Source: Aerococcus sp. HMSC062A02 (lineage in GTDB: Bacteria; Bacillota; Bacilli; Lactobacillales; Aerococcaceae). Taken from it: a stretch of 46,770 bases of DNA. Below, piece by piece: positions 16,904 through 24,830 of this stretch (the first letter of the stretch is position 1; the number at the start of each line of letters is the position of its first letter). A program made the position numbers and the translations under genes. The DNA lies in NCBI RefSeq assembly GCF_001809535.1, contig NZ_KV797940.1, positions 11,056 through 57,825 on the forward strand, read 5' to 3'. Under the pieces are notes generated by a model that saw nothing but the letters and a program-made list of their open reading frames with translations, searched no databases and had not been told where the DNA came from.

Positions 16904-17470
16904 ATGTCTAAAGATGAACTTATCACACAGATTGTTGATTTAGAATTAAAGGATTTTATTAGCACTAATGATGAAAAAAATAAAAGCATCTGCCAAAACC
17001 ATCCTGAAAATTTCATCCTATCTCGGCTTGCCCAATGGTATATCTTTGATGAGGAGATTCTTTCATCTTATTTACAAGACATCCAGCAAGCTCACTATCA
17101 AGGAAGGAATATTGTAAGGGATAAGTATGCCTACATCATGGCCCTGACTAATCCCATCATCTGTCATTATCTAGCTGAACCCTCCCCGCATAAAAAAATA
17201 CTCAGCCAGCAACTAACAGCGATGGTCATTGCTTATTATCAAAACTTAAAGGCTGGAGGAAAAACAGACTATATCCTTAAACGTCCACTATATCAGCATG
17301 AAGAAACTGATCAGATGATCTCAGTAGAAAGCTATCTCTTGGGGGAATATTATACCTACAGTGAGGAGACTCTCATTCGAATTCTCAATTATTTTAATTT
17401 ATGTCAAAAAGAAAAGCTAAACCCTATCCAAAAACTGCTGGACCTACTAATGATTGAAGATTATATTTAA
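16904..17470 (+). CDS. DUF4125-family protein
   Basis: This 188-residue soluble helical protein begins with LITQIVDLELKDFISTNDEKNKSICQNHPENF and contains LSRLAQWYIFDEEILSSYLQD and NIVRDKYAYIMALTNP. These are typical of the DUF4125 family as I remember it. There are no cysteine clusters, signal peptide or nucleotide motifs. Its start is two bases after the DUF4037 stop, and a bidirectional terminator follows, so it ends the activase operon. Constant pairing with DUF4037 suggests the two act together; the function is unknown. Confidence 0.78.
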   Translation: MSKDELITQIVDLELKDFISTNDEKNKSICQNHPENFILSRLAQWYIFDEEILSSYLQDIQQAHYQGRNIVRDKYAYIMALTNPIICHYLAEPSPHKKILSQQLTAMVIAYYQNLKAGGKTDYILKRPLYQHEETDQMISVESYLLGEYYTYSEETLIRILNYFNLCQKEKLNPIQKLLDLLMIEDYI

Positions 17471-17487
17471 ACTTCTAAATTAACAAA

Positions 17488-17533
17488 ATAGGGCTGCAAA
17501 GGAGATTCATATTCCCCTTTGCAGCCCTTTTTA
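17488..17533. terminator. Bidirectional terminator between DUF4125 and SorC genes
   Basis: AGGGCTGCAAAGG pairs with CCTTTGCAGCCCT and is followed by TTTTTATT, with an A-rich flank on the other side. The two flanking genes converge on it. Confidence 0.9.
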
Positions 17534-18490
17534 TTATCTTTCTGCTTTCTCTAAGGCTAACACAGCTTCGATGGTCTGACGATCAGTCACTAAAGTATTA
17601 ATATATTTTTGTTTCATCGCTACTAGAATAGCTCGCACCTTATGCTTGCCAAAAGCGATTGCTAGCTTATGAGGGACTTGAAGAAGCTCGTGAAGCGCCA
17701 TACCAATAATGCGCTGATCTAATTCTGTATTGGCTGGTCGCCCTTCATTATCAAAGAATCGGCAACACAGTTCACCAACAACTTCCTTAGCCTCTAACTC
17801 ATAACGGTCAGAAGCTGTGAGTAAATCTCGCCAAGGACTCTCCGAAAAATTTAATTCTCCTCCAATGCCCATGATCAATAAATCTAAATGTTTCCATTTT
17901 GCTTGAAGTTCTTGCATCTCCTTTTGCCGATAAATTTTATTGGCTAGAAAACTTGTCTCTTGTACTACCTGATGATTGATATACATTGTTTCGCCATGAA
18001 ATATTTGAGCCATTCGGTAAACTAGAGTATTAACGTGATAAGAGCTATTCAATGAACTTGGAGCCCCTGCTATCGGATAAAAAGATGTACTTTTACTTTG
18101 TTTAGGATGAATTTTATCAATACTCGCTTTTAAACTAGCTCCCCATGATAACCCCACCTGCATTTCGTCCTGGATAACTTGTCGGATAACAAAAGCAGCA
18201 CGCTCAGCTACTCTCTCCCTGATTTCATCGATACTTTCACCGACTTGATTGTCGACAATCTCTAGCCGCTCTAATTGATAATATTCTCTAACGAAATCTT
18301 CTAGCCTAATGCTATCTGCTTCAGGAAGCTTCAATTGAAAGGAAATTAAATCTTCTTTTCTTGCTTGGTCGAGTAAACGGCTCACAGTGGACCGATGAAT
18401 TTTAAAGGAATTTCCAATTTCTTCTTGCGTCTTATTCTTTTCGTAATAAAGATAAGCTATTTTAGCTATCATGCGGTCTTTTTCTGTCAT
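17534..18490 (-). CDS. SorC/DeoR-type transcriptional regulator with sugar-binding domain
   Basis: This 318-residue regulator has an N-terminal helix-turn-helix (residues about 8-50: IAYLYYEKNKTQEEIGNSFK, then IHRSTVSRLLDQARKEDLI). The SorC effector domain follows (VGLSWGASLKASID, HVNTLVYRMAQIF, MGIGGELNFSESPWRDLL, ELCCRFFDNEGR, MKQKYINTLVTD). The ATG at 18490 has AGAGGA upstream and gives the normal family length; a longer frame to 18589 would run through its control region. It is divergent from the aldolase-gldA operon. The palindrome CACATATGTG between them also occurs upstream of the activase operon, so it probably controls both, with a sugar phosphate as ligand. Confidence 0.92.
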   Translation of the reverse strand: MTEKDRMIAKIAYLYYEKNKTQEEIGNSFKIHRSTVSRLLDQARKEDLISFQLKLPEADSIRLEDFVREYYQLERLEIVDNQVGESIDEIRERVAERAAFVIRQVIQDEMQVGLSWGASLKASIDKIHPKQSKSTSFYPIAGAPSSLNSSYHVNTLVYRMAQIFHGETMYINHQVVQETSFLANKIYRQKEMQELQAKWKHLDLLIMGIGGELNFSESPWRDLLTASDRYELEAKEVVGELCCRFFDNEGRPANTELDQRIIGMALHELLQVPHKLAIAFGKHKVRAILVAMKQKYINTLVTDRQTIEAVLALEKAER

Positions 18491-18511
18491 ATAAATCCTC
18501 TTTCTACAAAA

Positions 18512-18524
18512 TTCACATATGTGC
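18512..18524. promoter_or_regulatory. Candidate SorC operator upstream of sorC-like and fsa genes
   Basis: TTCACATATGTGC contains the perfect palindrome CACATATGTG (18514-18523), identical to the 13-mer at 14284-14296. It lies 22 bases upstream of the regulator's own start and about 40 bases before the fsa -35 element. Confidence 0.6.
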
Positions 18525-18532
18525 ATATTAAA

Positions 18533-18590
18533 TTTACGTTTGAAACTAATATAACATTCAATTGACAATAAATAAAGTGGAGGATACACT
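18533..18590 (+). promoter_or_regulatory. fsa-gldA promoter with degenerate DeoR site
   Basis: TTGACA (18562-18567) and TACACT (18585-18590) are 17 bases apart. TTTACGTTTGAAAC at 18533-18546 matches the locus palindrome CTTTCATTTGAAAG at 10 of 14 positions. Confidence 0.5.
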
Positions 18591-18622
18591 AAAACTAGAA
18601 CAATATTAAAGGAGTAATCATA

Positions 18623-19306
18623 ATGGAATTCTTACTAGACACAGCAAATATTGAAACAATCAAACATTTAACAGACTTTCTTCCGATTAGTGGGATCACA
18701 TCTAATCCCTCTATATTGAAAAAAGAAGGAAATGTATCATTTTTTGAGCATTTAAGGCAGATTCGCAATATTATTGGTAAAGAACGGAGCTTGCATGTTC
18801 AGACCGTTGCTGAAGATTACCAAGGTATGATCAAAGATGCCAAACGGATAGTTAATGAAATTGATCAAGATGTATTCATTAAAATTCCAACTAACTTGGA
18901 AGGTTTAAAAGCCATACGAGAACTTAAAAAACAAGGTTTTAAAATTACTGCTACTGCCATCTATACCACTATCCAAGCTGACTTAGCCATTGCCGCTGGT
19001 GCTGACTATATTGCCCCTTATTATAATCGGATTGAAAATATTGGCCTCTCGCCCGACCAGAGTATTCACCATATGGCCCAACAAATTGAAAGGAGTCAAG
19101 CTTCCACAAAAATATTAGCAGCGAGCTTTAAGAATGCAGGGCAAGTTTCTAAAGCCTTAGAAGCTGGTGCCCAGAGCATCACTGCTGCGCCAGATGTCCT
19201 CACCAAGGCTTTAAAGATGGCTGAAATTGGCCAAGCTATTGCTGACTTCTCCTCTGATTGGTCTGCGATTCATGGGGACGGTTCAAGTATTTCGACCTTA
19301 AAATAA
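18623..19306 (+). CDS. fsa: Fructose-6-phosphate aldolase / transaldolase-like (Fsa/TalC)
   Basis: This 227-residue protein is of the short transaldolase class: N-terminal MEFLLDTANIETIKHLTDFL and GITSNPSILKKEG, the Schiff-base lysine strand VFIKIPTNLEGLKAI, then ITATAIYTTIQADLAIAAGADYIAPYYNRIENIG. Short members cleave fructose 6-phosphate to dihydroxyacetone and glyceraldehyde 3-phosphate. In the E. coli anhydroglycolysis pathway FsaA/FsaB cleave 1-deoxyfructose 6-phosphate to hydroxyacetone and glyceraldehyde 3-phosphate, which fits this context. AAAGGAG precedes the ATG, and gldA follows after 13 bases, the same pairing as fsaB-gldA in E. coli. Confidence 0.93.
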   Translation: MEFLLDTANIETIKHLTDFLPISGITSNPSILKKEGNVSFFEHLRQIRNIIGKERSLHVQTVAEDYQGMIKDAKRIVNEIDQDVFIKIPTNLEGLKAIRELKKQGFKITATAIYTTIQADLAIAAGADYIAPYYNRIENIGLSPDQSIHHMAQQIERSQASTKILAASFKNAGQVSKALEAGAQSITAAPDVLTKALKMAEIGQAIADFSSDWSAIHGDGSSISTLK

Positions 19307-19319
19307 AGGAGTTTTTTAA

Positions 19320-20408
19320 ATGAAAATATTTACTAGTCCTAGTAAATATATGCAAGGATCTAATATTTTAGAGACTGAAATAGAAATCTTTAAGGAATAT
19401 GGTCAGAAACTTGCCTTGCTTAGTGATGACAATGTGTACCATATTATTGGAAGCAATTTCCATAAACACTTAGAAAATCAAGGTCTAGAAGTGACCTACA
19501 TCCCTTTCAATGGTGAAGCTTCAAATCAAGAGATTAACCGAGTGAGTGATATTTGCCGAAAAGAAAAGACAGAAATAATCGTTGGCTTAGGTGGAGGGAA
19601 GACCATCGATTCAGCCAAGGCTATTGCTGATGAGATCAACCAAGATGTTATTATTATTCCCACAATTGCTTCTACCGATGCACCAACTTCAGCCTTATCT
19701 GTTATCTATTCTGAAGCAGGAGTTTTCGAAGGCTATCGTTTTTATAAGAAAAATCCAGACTTGGTTCTAATTGACACACAAGTCGTTGCCAATGCCCCTA
19801 GTCATTTATTAGTAGCCGGAATTGGTGATGCTCTGGCAACTTATATTGAAGGTCGGAGTATTTATGAAGGCAATGGCGATAATATGTTAGGCGGTAAAGC
19901 AACTCTAGCCGCCCTAGCTATAGCAGAAAAATGCCAAGATACCTTGTTTGAAAATGCTAAACAAGCAATTAGTGCTTGTGAACGTCAGGTGACGACAGAA
20001 GCACTGGAACAAGTGGTTGAAGCGAATACCTTGCTCAGTGGTGTCGGATTTGAAAGCTGTGGACTAGCAGCTGCTCACTCCATCCATAATGGCTTTACAG
20101 CCTTGTCTGGAGACATCCATCAGCTGAGTCATGGAGAGAAAGTGGCTTATGGTACTCTCACCCAGCTTGTCTTAGAAAATCGTTCTAAGGAAGAACTCGA
20201 TCGTTACTTGAACTTCTATAAAGAGATTGGCTTACCTACTCGACTAAATGATCTCCATCTCGATCAAGCATCGAAAGACAATCTGATGTCAGTAGCAGAA
20301 CTTGCAACTCAAGAAGGTGAAACTATTCATCAAATGCAAAAAAATTATACTGCCCAAGATGTTTACAATGCTATAGTCACGCTTGACAGCTATAGTGCCA
20401 GTTTCTAG
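19320..20408 (+). CDS. gldA: Glycerol dehydrogenase GldA
   Basis: This 362-residue iron-containing-alcohol-dehydrogenase-superfamily enzyme is NAD-linked and zinc-dependent in this group. The NAD motif is VGLGGGKTIDSAKAIAD. Metal ligands are the Asp in GIGDALATYIEG and the histidines in AAHSIHNGF and LSHGEKVAYG. It interconverts glycerol and dihydroxyacetone and also reduces hydroxyacetone to 1,2-propanediol, the final step proposed here. It is downstream of fsa with AAGGAG and ends in a strong bidirectional terminator. Length and motifs are normal. Confidence 0.95.
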   Translation: MKIFTSPSKYMQGSNILETEIEIFKEYGQKLALLSDDNVYHIIGSNFHKHLENQGLEVTYIPFNGEASNQEINRVSDICRKEKTEIIVGLGGGKTIDSAKAIADEINQDVIIIPTIASTDAPTSALSVIYSEAGVFEGYRFYKKNPDLVLIDTQVVANAPSHLLVAGIGDALATYIEGRSIYEGNGDNMLGGKATLAALAIAEKCQDTLFENAKQAISACERQVTTEALEQVVEANTLLSGVGFESCGLAAAHSIHNGFTALSGDIHQLSHGEKVAYGTLTQLVLENRSKEELDRYLNFYKEIGLPTRLNDLHLDQASKDNLMSVAELATQEGETIHQMQKNYTAQDVYNAIVTLDSYSASF

Positions 20409-20442
20409 AACTTAATTACATAGCCTCTATATTAATTCATAC

Positions 20443-20499
20443 AAAAAGCGGAAGCGATTGTTCTTTATAAAATCAGATCATTCGCTTCCGCTTTTTTTC
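20443..20499. terminator. Bidirectional terminator at the end of the AT-rich metabolic block
   Basis: AAAAAGCGGAAGCGA pairs with TCGCTTCCGCTTTTT across a long loop. It separates gldA from the convergent HAD phosphatase gene. Confidence 0.9.
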
Positions 20500-20505
20500 T
20501 ATTAT

Positions 20506-21357
20506 TTACTTGCCTGACCGCACAAAATCCTCCATAAAGTCCAAATCCCCTGCTTCCAAATAGCGGTTGAGGACTTGGAGCACAGCCCCTTCATTATTGC
20601 TGCCAATCTCGTAGCGGCAGAGGGATTTGAGATCGGGATCGGCATTGGCCATGGCCACCGAGTAGCCAACCTCTCCCATCATGGAAGCGTCATTCAGGCT
20701 ATCCCCGAAGGCCATGGTCTCTTCGGGACGGATCTGGTACTTGTCCTGCAGGTAACGCACAGCTGATCCCTTACCTCCCTCGGCATTGATGAAGTCCATC
20801 CACATGGTCGCAGAGGTCACGCCCGTTATCCGCGGGAAGGTCGCATTCATCTGAGTCACGAAATCCTTATTGGCCGCCAGCCCTTCAAAGGAATTGACCG
20901 CTAATTTCACCGGATGGTGGCCCAAGTCTTCAAGCTCTGCATAGGAATCTAGGAGGGTAATATCGGGACAATAAATCCGAATATTGGCCTCATTCTCAGC
21001 AATCAAGCGGGTGGAATAGAAGCCATCCCCAGCGCTGACTAAGGAGCTGTAGTTGGGATTGGCGTGGACTTCCTGGTCCAGGGCCAGTAAGTCATCTAAA
21101 GCGATGACCTTCTCTTCAATCCGCTCGCCTTCTTTTTCAATGACATTGCCATTCTCACCAGCCAAATAAACCAGGTCTTGCAGGGGACCCGACAAGTAGT
21201 ATTCCAGCTTGGAGAGGCTATTGCCACTAGCAATGCAAGTCACAACTCCGCGCTTGCGCAAGTCCTTCACCATGTCTAAGAAGGCCTCGGCATCATAGGT
21301 CTTATCCGACCTTAAGAGGGTTTCATCCATATCGATCGCAAGTAATTTAACTGTCAT
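20506..21357 (-). CDS. HAD-superfamily (Cof-type, IIB) phosphatase
   Basis: This 283-residue hydrolase has motif I DMDETLLRSD at the N-terminus, a small IIB cap, a lysine in EGGKGSAVRYLQDKY, and motif IV FGDSLNDASMMGEVGYSVAMANA. Cof-type members dephosphorylate sugar phosphates and nucleotides; the substrate is not readable. The ATG at 21357 has GGAGG six bases upstream. GC-richer codons than gldA mark the end of the AT-rich block. It lies downstream of the DeoR gene on the same strand (82-base gap), so it may belong to that regulator's transcript. Confidence 0.9.
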   Translation of the reverse strand: MTVKLLAIDMDETLLRSDKTYDAEAFLDMVKDLRKRGVVTCIASGNSLSKLEYYLSGPLQDLVYLAGENGNVIEKEGERIEEKVIALDDLLALDQEVHANPNYSSLVSAGDGFYSTRLIAENEANIRIYCPDITLLDSYAELEDLGHHPVKLAVNSFEGLAANKDFVTQMNATFPRITGVTSATMWMDFINAEGGKGSAVRYLQDKYQIRPEETMAFGDSLNDASMMGEVGYSVAMANADPDLKSLCRYEIGSNNEGAVLQVLNRYLEAGDLDFMEDFVRSGK

Positions 21358-21439
21358 CACGAACCTCCGTCTCTTTCGAACGCTTTTACCGCATTATAGC
21401 ATGGGAAGGCAAGCTTGCAAAGCTAGGGCCATGTCTGAC

Positions 21440-22216
21440 CTAGACCCTGGTCTTAGCTTCCGTTTCAATCAATTCAAGGCCCTGGTCAACTAGGGCTGCT
21501 CTTAGGTCTTCGTCTGGGCAAGCATCCACAATTAAGCTCTCAATATCTGATAAGGAAGCGAACTGTTCCAGGGTATGCTGGTTTAACTTGGAATGGTCAC
21601 AGAGGACATAGCTGTGCCTAGCATTGGCAATCATCTGCCGACGGACCTGGTTCTCATCGAGGTGGTAATCCGTAAAACCTTGCTTAGCTGAGACCCCACT
21701 AGCCCCGAGGAAGCACCGGTCGGCATAATATTTCTTCAAGGCTTGGACAGTGTCAGGACCTGACGTCGACATTTCCTTAGCCCTTAAATTCCCTCCTAGG
21801 AGGATCACGGTAAAGCCAGCCTTCTCCCGCACCTCCATGGCGACCTGGACATTATTAGTAATAATAGTCAATTGGTTGAAGGCAAGAAGATAGGGCACCA
21901 TGGCAGCCGTCGTCGTTCCCATATCGATGAAGAGGGTCTCCCCTTCTTTAACAAATTGGACGGCTTGGCGGGCAATGGCATCTTTCTCACGGGGGAATTG
22001 CTGCTTGCGCTGGTGGGCTTCCGGTTCGATAGCCACCTTATTGGAGACTGCCCCGCCATGGACCTTCTGCAAGAGTCCCTTGCTCTCCATGACATCAATA
22101 TCATTGTGGATGGTTTGCCGTGATAAGTTAAAATAATCACTCAATTCAGAGGTTTTGACTACTTGCTGGCTGGCCAAGAGTTCCAAAATTTTTTGGTGGC
22201 GTTCGGCTTGAAGCAT
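21440..22216 (-). CDS. DeoR-family regulator, likely controller of the phosphonate operon
   Basis: This 258-residue protein has a DeoR helix-turn-helix (about residues 5-55: VKTSELSDYFNLSRQTIHND, then IDVMESKGLLQKVHGGAV). The effector domain follows, with FIDMGTTTAAMVPYL, ITNNVQVAMEV, ILLGGNLRAKEMSTSG and DHSKLNQHTLEQFA. The start at 22216 has AAGGAG eight bases upstream; a longer frame to 22309 would cover the control region. It is divergent from the 2-aminoethylphosphonate operon, and three copies of TTTACATYA lie between them. An aldehyde or phosphonate-derived inducer is a guess. Confidence 0.9.
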   Translation of the reverse strand: MLQAERHQKILELLASQQVVKTSELSDYFNLSRQTIHNDIDVMESKGLLQKVHGGAVSNKVAIEPEAHQRKQQFPREKDAIARQAVQFVKEGETLFIDMGTTTAAMVPYLLAFNQLTIITNNVQVAMEVREKAGFTVILLGGNLRAKEMSTSGPDTVQALKKYYADRCFLGASGVSAKQGFTDYHLDENQVRRQMIANARHSYVLCDHSKLNQHTLEQFASLSDIESLIVDACPDEDLRAALVDQGLELIETEAKTRV

Positions 22217-22330
22217 GTCAAGCGCTCCTTTCTTGTTATTGTCGTCTTTACAAATCTTAACATAAATTGGCTGATCTGAAATGATTTCTTCACAGAAGCA
22301 GTCTATCATTTACCGATAATTAACGGCATT

Positions 22331-22386
22331 TTTACATCAAGTTTACATTAGGTGTGTATACTTGAATTAGTTCGAACTGATGTAAA
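22331..22386. promoter_or_regulatory. Putative operator cluster between DeoR gene and phosphonate operon
   Basis: The 9-mer TTTACATYA occurs directly at 22331-22339 and 22342-22350 and inverted (TGATGTAAA) at 22378-22386, with the perfect palindrome AGTTCGAACT at 22369-22378. TATACT at about 22357-22362 could be the plus-strand -10, placing the sites around the promoter. Confidence 0.55.
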
Positions 22387-22431
22387 CCATTGTTAAGTCA
22401 TGTCTGTTAAAAATCGAAAGGAGTCCTTAAC

Positions 22432-23196
22432 TTGCTCGAGTTAATCAATGTCACCAAGAGCTACGGTGATACCCAAGTCTTGCACGATATCAACCTCAGC
22501 ATTGAGGAGAGTGATATTGTCTCCATTCTCGGCCCTTCCGGCTGTGGCAAGACCACCCTCTTGAATCTAATCCTCGGCATTATCCCAGCTAGCTCTGGTC
22601 AAATTCGCTACCAGGGCCAAGATATTACCAAGACCTCTATGGAGAAACGGGGCTTCAATATTGTCTTCCAAGACTATGCCCTCTTCCCCAACCTCAATGT
22701 CTACGACAACATTACTTACGGCTTGAAGAATAATCCCGATATTTCCAGTCAAGCCGAGGTCCAAGACCTCATCCAATTACTTAACCTAGAGAAACACCTG
22801 GAAAAATCCATCCGGCAATTGTCTGGCGGGCAGAAACAACGGGTGGCCCTGGCCCGTACCCTAGTGATGAAGCCCAAGATCCTCCTCCTCGATGAACCCC
22901 TCTCTGCCTTAGATGGCGTCATCAAAGAACAGATTAAGGAGCGGATCCACACCATCGCCAAGAAATACCAATTGACCACAATCATGGTTACCCATGACCC
23001 CGAAGAAGCTCTGACCCTATCGGATAAGGTCATCATCTTAAACCAGGGGCATGTGGAACAATATTCAAGCAGCCATCAGATTGTCGCCCAACCGGCGAGT
23101 GAATTTGTTGACCAATTCATCCTCAACCAATTAAGGATCAAGCGGGATAATATTGTGGGTCTCTTCCAGGAAGAGCCCGTAAAGGAGAGCGTCTAG
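22432..23196 (+). CDS. 2-aminoethylphosphonate-type ABC transporter ATP-binding protein
   Basis: This 254-residue ATPase has Walker A GPSGCGKTTLLN (about residue 34), Q-loop VFQDYALFPNLNVYDN, signature LSGGQKQRVALARTL, Walker B ILLLDEPLSALDG and switch His in VTHDPEEAL. The start is TTG at 22432 with AAAGGAG eight bases upstream. It is the first gene of a five-gene operon ending in phnW-phnX, which identifies the likely cargo. The permease starts two bases after its stop. By sequence alone it could also be assigned to iron or polyamine importers. Confidence 0.93.
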   Translation: MLELINVTKSYGDTQVLHDINLSIEESDIVSILGPSGCGKTTLLNLILGIIPASSGQIRYQGQDITKTSMEKRGFNIVFQDYALFPNLNVYDNITYGLKNNPDISSQAEVQDLIQLLNLEKHLEKSIRQLSGGQKQRVALARTLVMKPKILLLDEPLSALDGVIKEQIKERIHTIAKKYQLTTIMVTHDPEEALTLSDKVIILNQGHVEQYSSSHQIVAQPASEFVDQFILNQLRIKRDNIVGLFQEEPVKESV

Positions 23197-23197
23197 G

Positions 23198-24829
23198 ATG
23201 AGAGAGTCAAAGACAACAACATTCCTCAGCTGGACCATTATCGCTTTCTTTCTCTTAGCCTTGCTCTATCCTCTAATCAATTCCTTTGGGGTGGCCTTCC
23301 TTGAAGAGGGCCAGTTCACCCTCCAGCACTTCCAGAATGTCTTCCAAACAGGGAATATCGGGCAAATTTTTAAGAACAGTTTGGTCATCGCCCTCAGCTC
23401 GGCCCTCCTCTCTGTTTTTATTGCCTTCCTTATGGCCTTTGCGGTGAACTTTACCAATATGAGCCCCGGTCTGAAGCGAGCGCTCAGTCTTCTGATTATG
23501 ATCCCCATGCTCCTGCCCACCATTACCTATGGCTTCACCATTATCTATTCTATCGGTAACCAGGGCCTCTTTACCCGGCTCTTAAATATCGATGCCCCGG
23601 ATTTCTATGGTTTCAAAGGCTTACTGCTAGGCTATACCATCTATACCTTACCTGTCACCTTCTTAATGATCAATAACGGCATGTCCTTTATCGACAAGCG
23701 CTTCACCCTGGTTTCGCGCTTGATGGGGGATAAGTACTTCAAGCGGCTCTGGACCACCACCCTGGTGCCTCTCTTGCCTTCTCTGGGGGCTGCCGTCATC
23801 CAAGCCTTCTTCATGGCCTTTACCGATTATGGGATTCCGTCTTATATCGGAGGCAATTATGAAGTCATCGCTACCTCCCTCTACAATCAGATGCTAGGAA
23901 CCATCCCTAACTTCAACAATGGGGCCGTGATTTCTCTAATGATGCTCCTGCCGTCCATTATCTCCATGGCCATCCTCCACTACCTGGACAAACAATCCAT
24001 TGAATATGATAATTTCTCAGATTTTAGGGCCAAGGAGAACAAAGTGCGTGACCTGTGTTTCGCTATCTTGGCCATCCTGGTGGTTGCCTTTATCCTGATG
24101 ATCTTTATCCCAATCTTTATTGTTCCCTTTACCGAGTCCTGGCCTTATAACCTGTCCTGGACCAGCAAGCACTTGGTGTCGGCCTTCAGGGATTCAACCA
24201 TTACCAAGGCCTTCACTAATTCGGTCTTCATCAGTCTCTTAGTGGCTGTCATCGGAACGGCATTGGCTTACTTGGCTGCCATCCTAACCACCCGCAGCAA
24301 GCAGCCTGCTTTCATCAAGAAGGCCATCGACCTCATGGCCACCATCTCCAATACTATTCCAGGGATGGTACTAGGTCTGGCCTTCCTTCTGGTGATCAAT
24401 GGGACCCCGCTTAAGTCCACCTTCACAATCATTATCATCGCTAACATTATCCACTACTTCTCAACGCCCTATCTTACCCTGAAGAGCAGTCTCGATAAGC
24501 TCTCCAAGTCCTGGGAAACCACGGCCGCTCTCATGGGCGACAACTTCTTCCAAACCGTTTGGCGGATTCTGACGCCCAATGCGGTGACGGCTCTATTTGA
24601 AGTGATGAGCTATTACTTCACCAATTCCATGGTAACCATCTCCGCTGTGGTCTTCCTCTATTCGACACGGACTATTCTCATGACCACCAAGATCCAAGAA
24701 TTACAATATTACAACAAATTCAATGAGGTTTTCATCCTATCGATTATGCTTTTCCTCACGAATTTAATCGTACGTGCGCTCTTTAATTATCTCAGTCAAC
24801 GCAATCAAAAGAAAATGGAGGCTCACTAA
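23198..24829 (+). CDS. Fused two-domain ABC permease, 2-aminoethylphosphonate-type
   Basis: This 543-residue protein contains two binding-protein-dependent permease domains in one chain. Both have ABC-docking EAA loops (around LMGDKYFKRLWTTTLVPLLP in the first and LMGDNFFQTVWRILTPNAV in the second), and there are about twelve transmembrane helices. The fused arrangement occurs in the PhnU2-type 2-aminoethylphosphonate importers and in FbpB/ThiP-like systems. The ATPase gene ends two bases upstream and the binding lipoprotein gene starts one base after the stop. The phnW-phnX context decides for phosphonate. Confidence 0.92.
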   Translation: MRESKTTTFLSWTIIAFFLLALLYPLINSFGVAFLEEGQFTLQHFQNVFQTGNIGQIFKNSLVIALSSALLSVFIAFLMAFAVNFTNMSPGLKRALSLLIMIPMLLPTITYGFTIIYSIGNQGLFTRLLNIDAPDFYGFKGLLLGYTIYTLPVTFLMINNGMSFIDKRFTLVSRLMGDKYFKRLWTTTLVPLLPSLGAAVIQAFFMAFTDYGIPSYIGGNYEVIATSLYNQMLGTIPNFNNGAVISLMMLLPSIISMAILHYLDKQSIEYDNFSDFRAKENKVRDLCFAILAILVVAFILMIFIPIFIVPFTESWPYNLSWTSKHLVSAFRDSTITKAFTNSVFISLLVAVIGTALAYLAAILTTRSKQPAFIKKAIDLMATISNTIPGMVLGLAFLLVINGTPLKSTFTIIIIANIIHYFSTPYLTLKSSLDKLSKSWETTAALMGDNFFQTVWRILTPNAVTALFEVMSYYFTNSMVTISAVVFLYSTRTILMTTKIQELQYYNKFNEVFILSIMLFLTNLIVRALFNYLSQRNQKKMEAH

Positions 24830-24830
24830 A

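Noticed and set aside
7740-20505. Integrative element or prophage carrying the metabolic block
   Set aside because: There is no integrase, transposase, tRNA att site or clear direct repeat at the edges. Only composition indicates transfer.
22217-22309. Longer N-terminus for the DeoR protein
   Set aside because: The extra 31 residues lack a ribosome site and would lie in the control region; AAGGAG is placed for the start at 22216.
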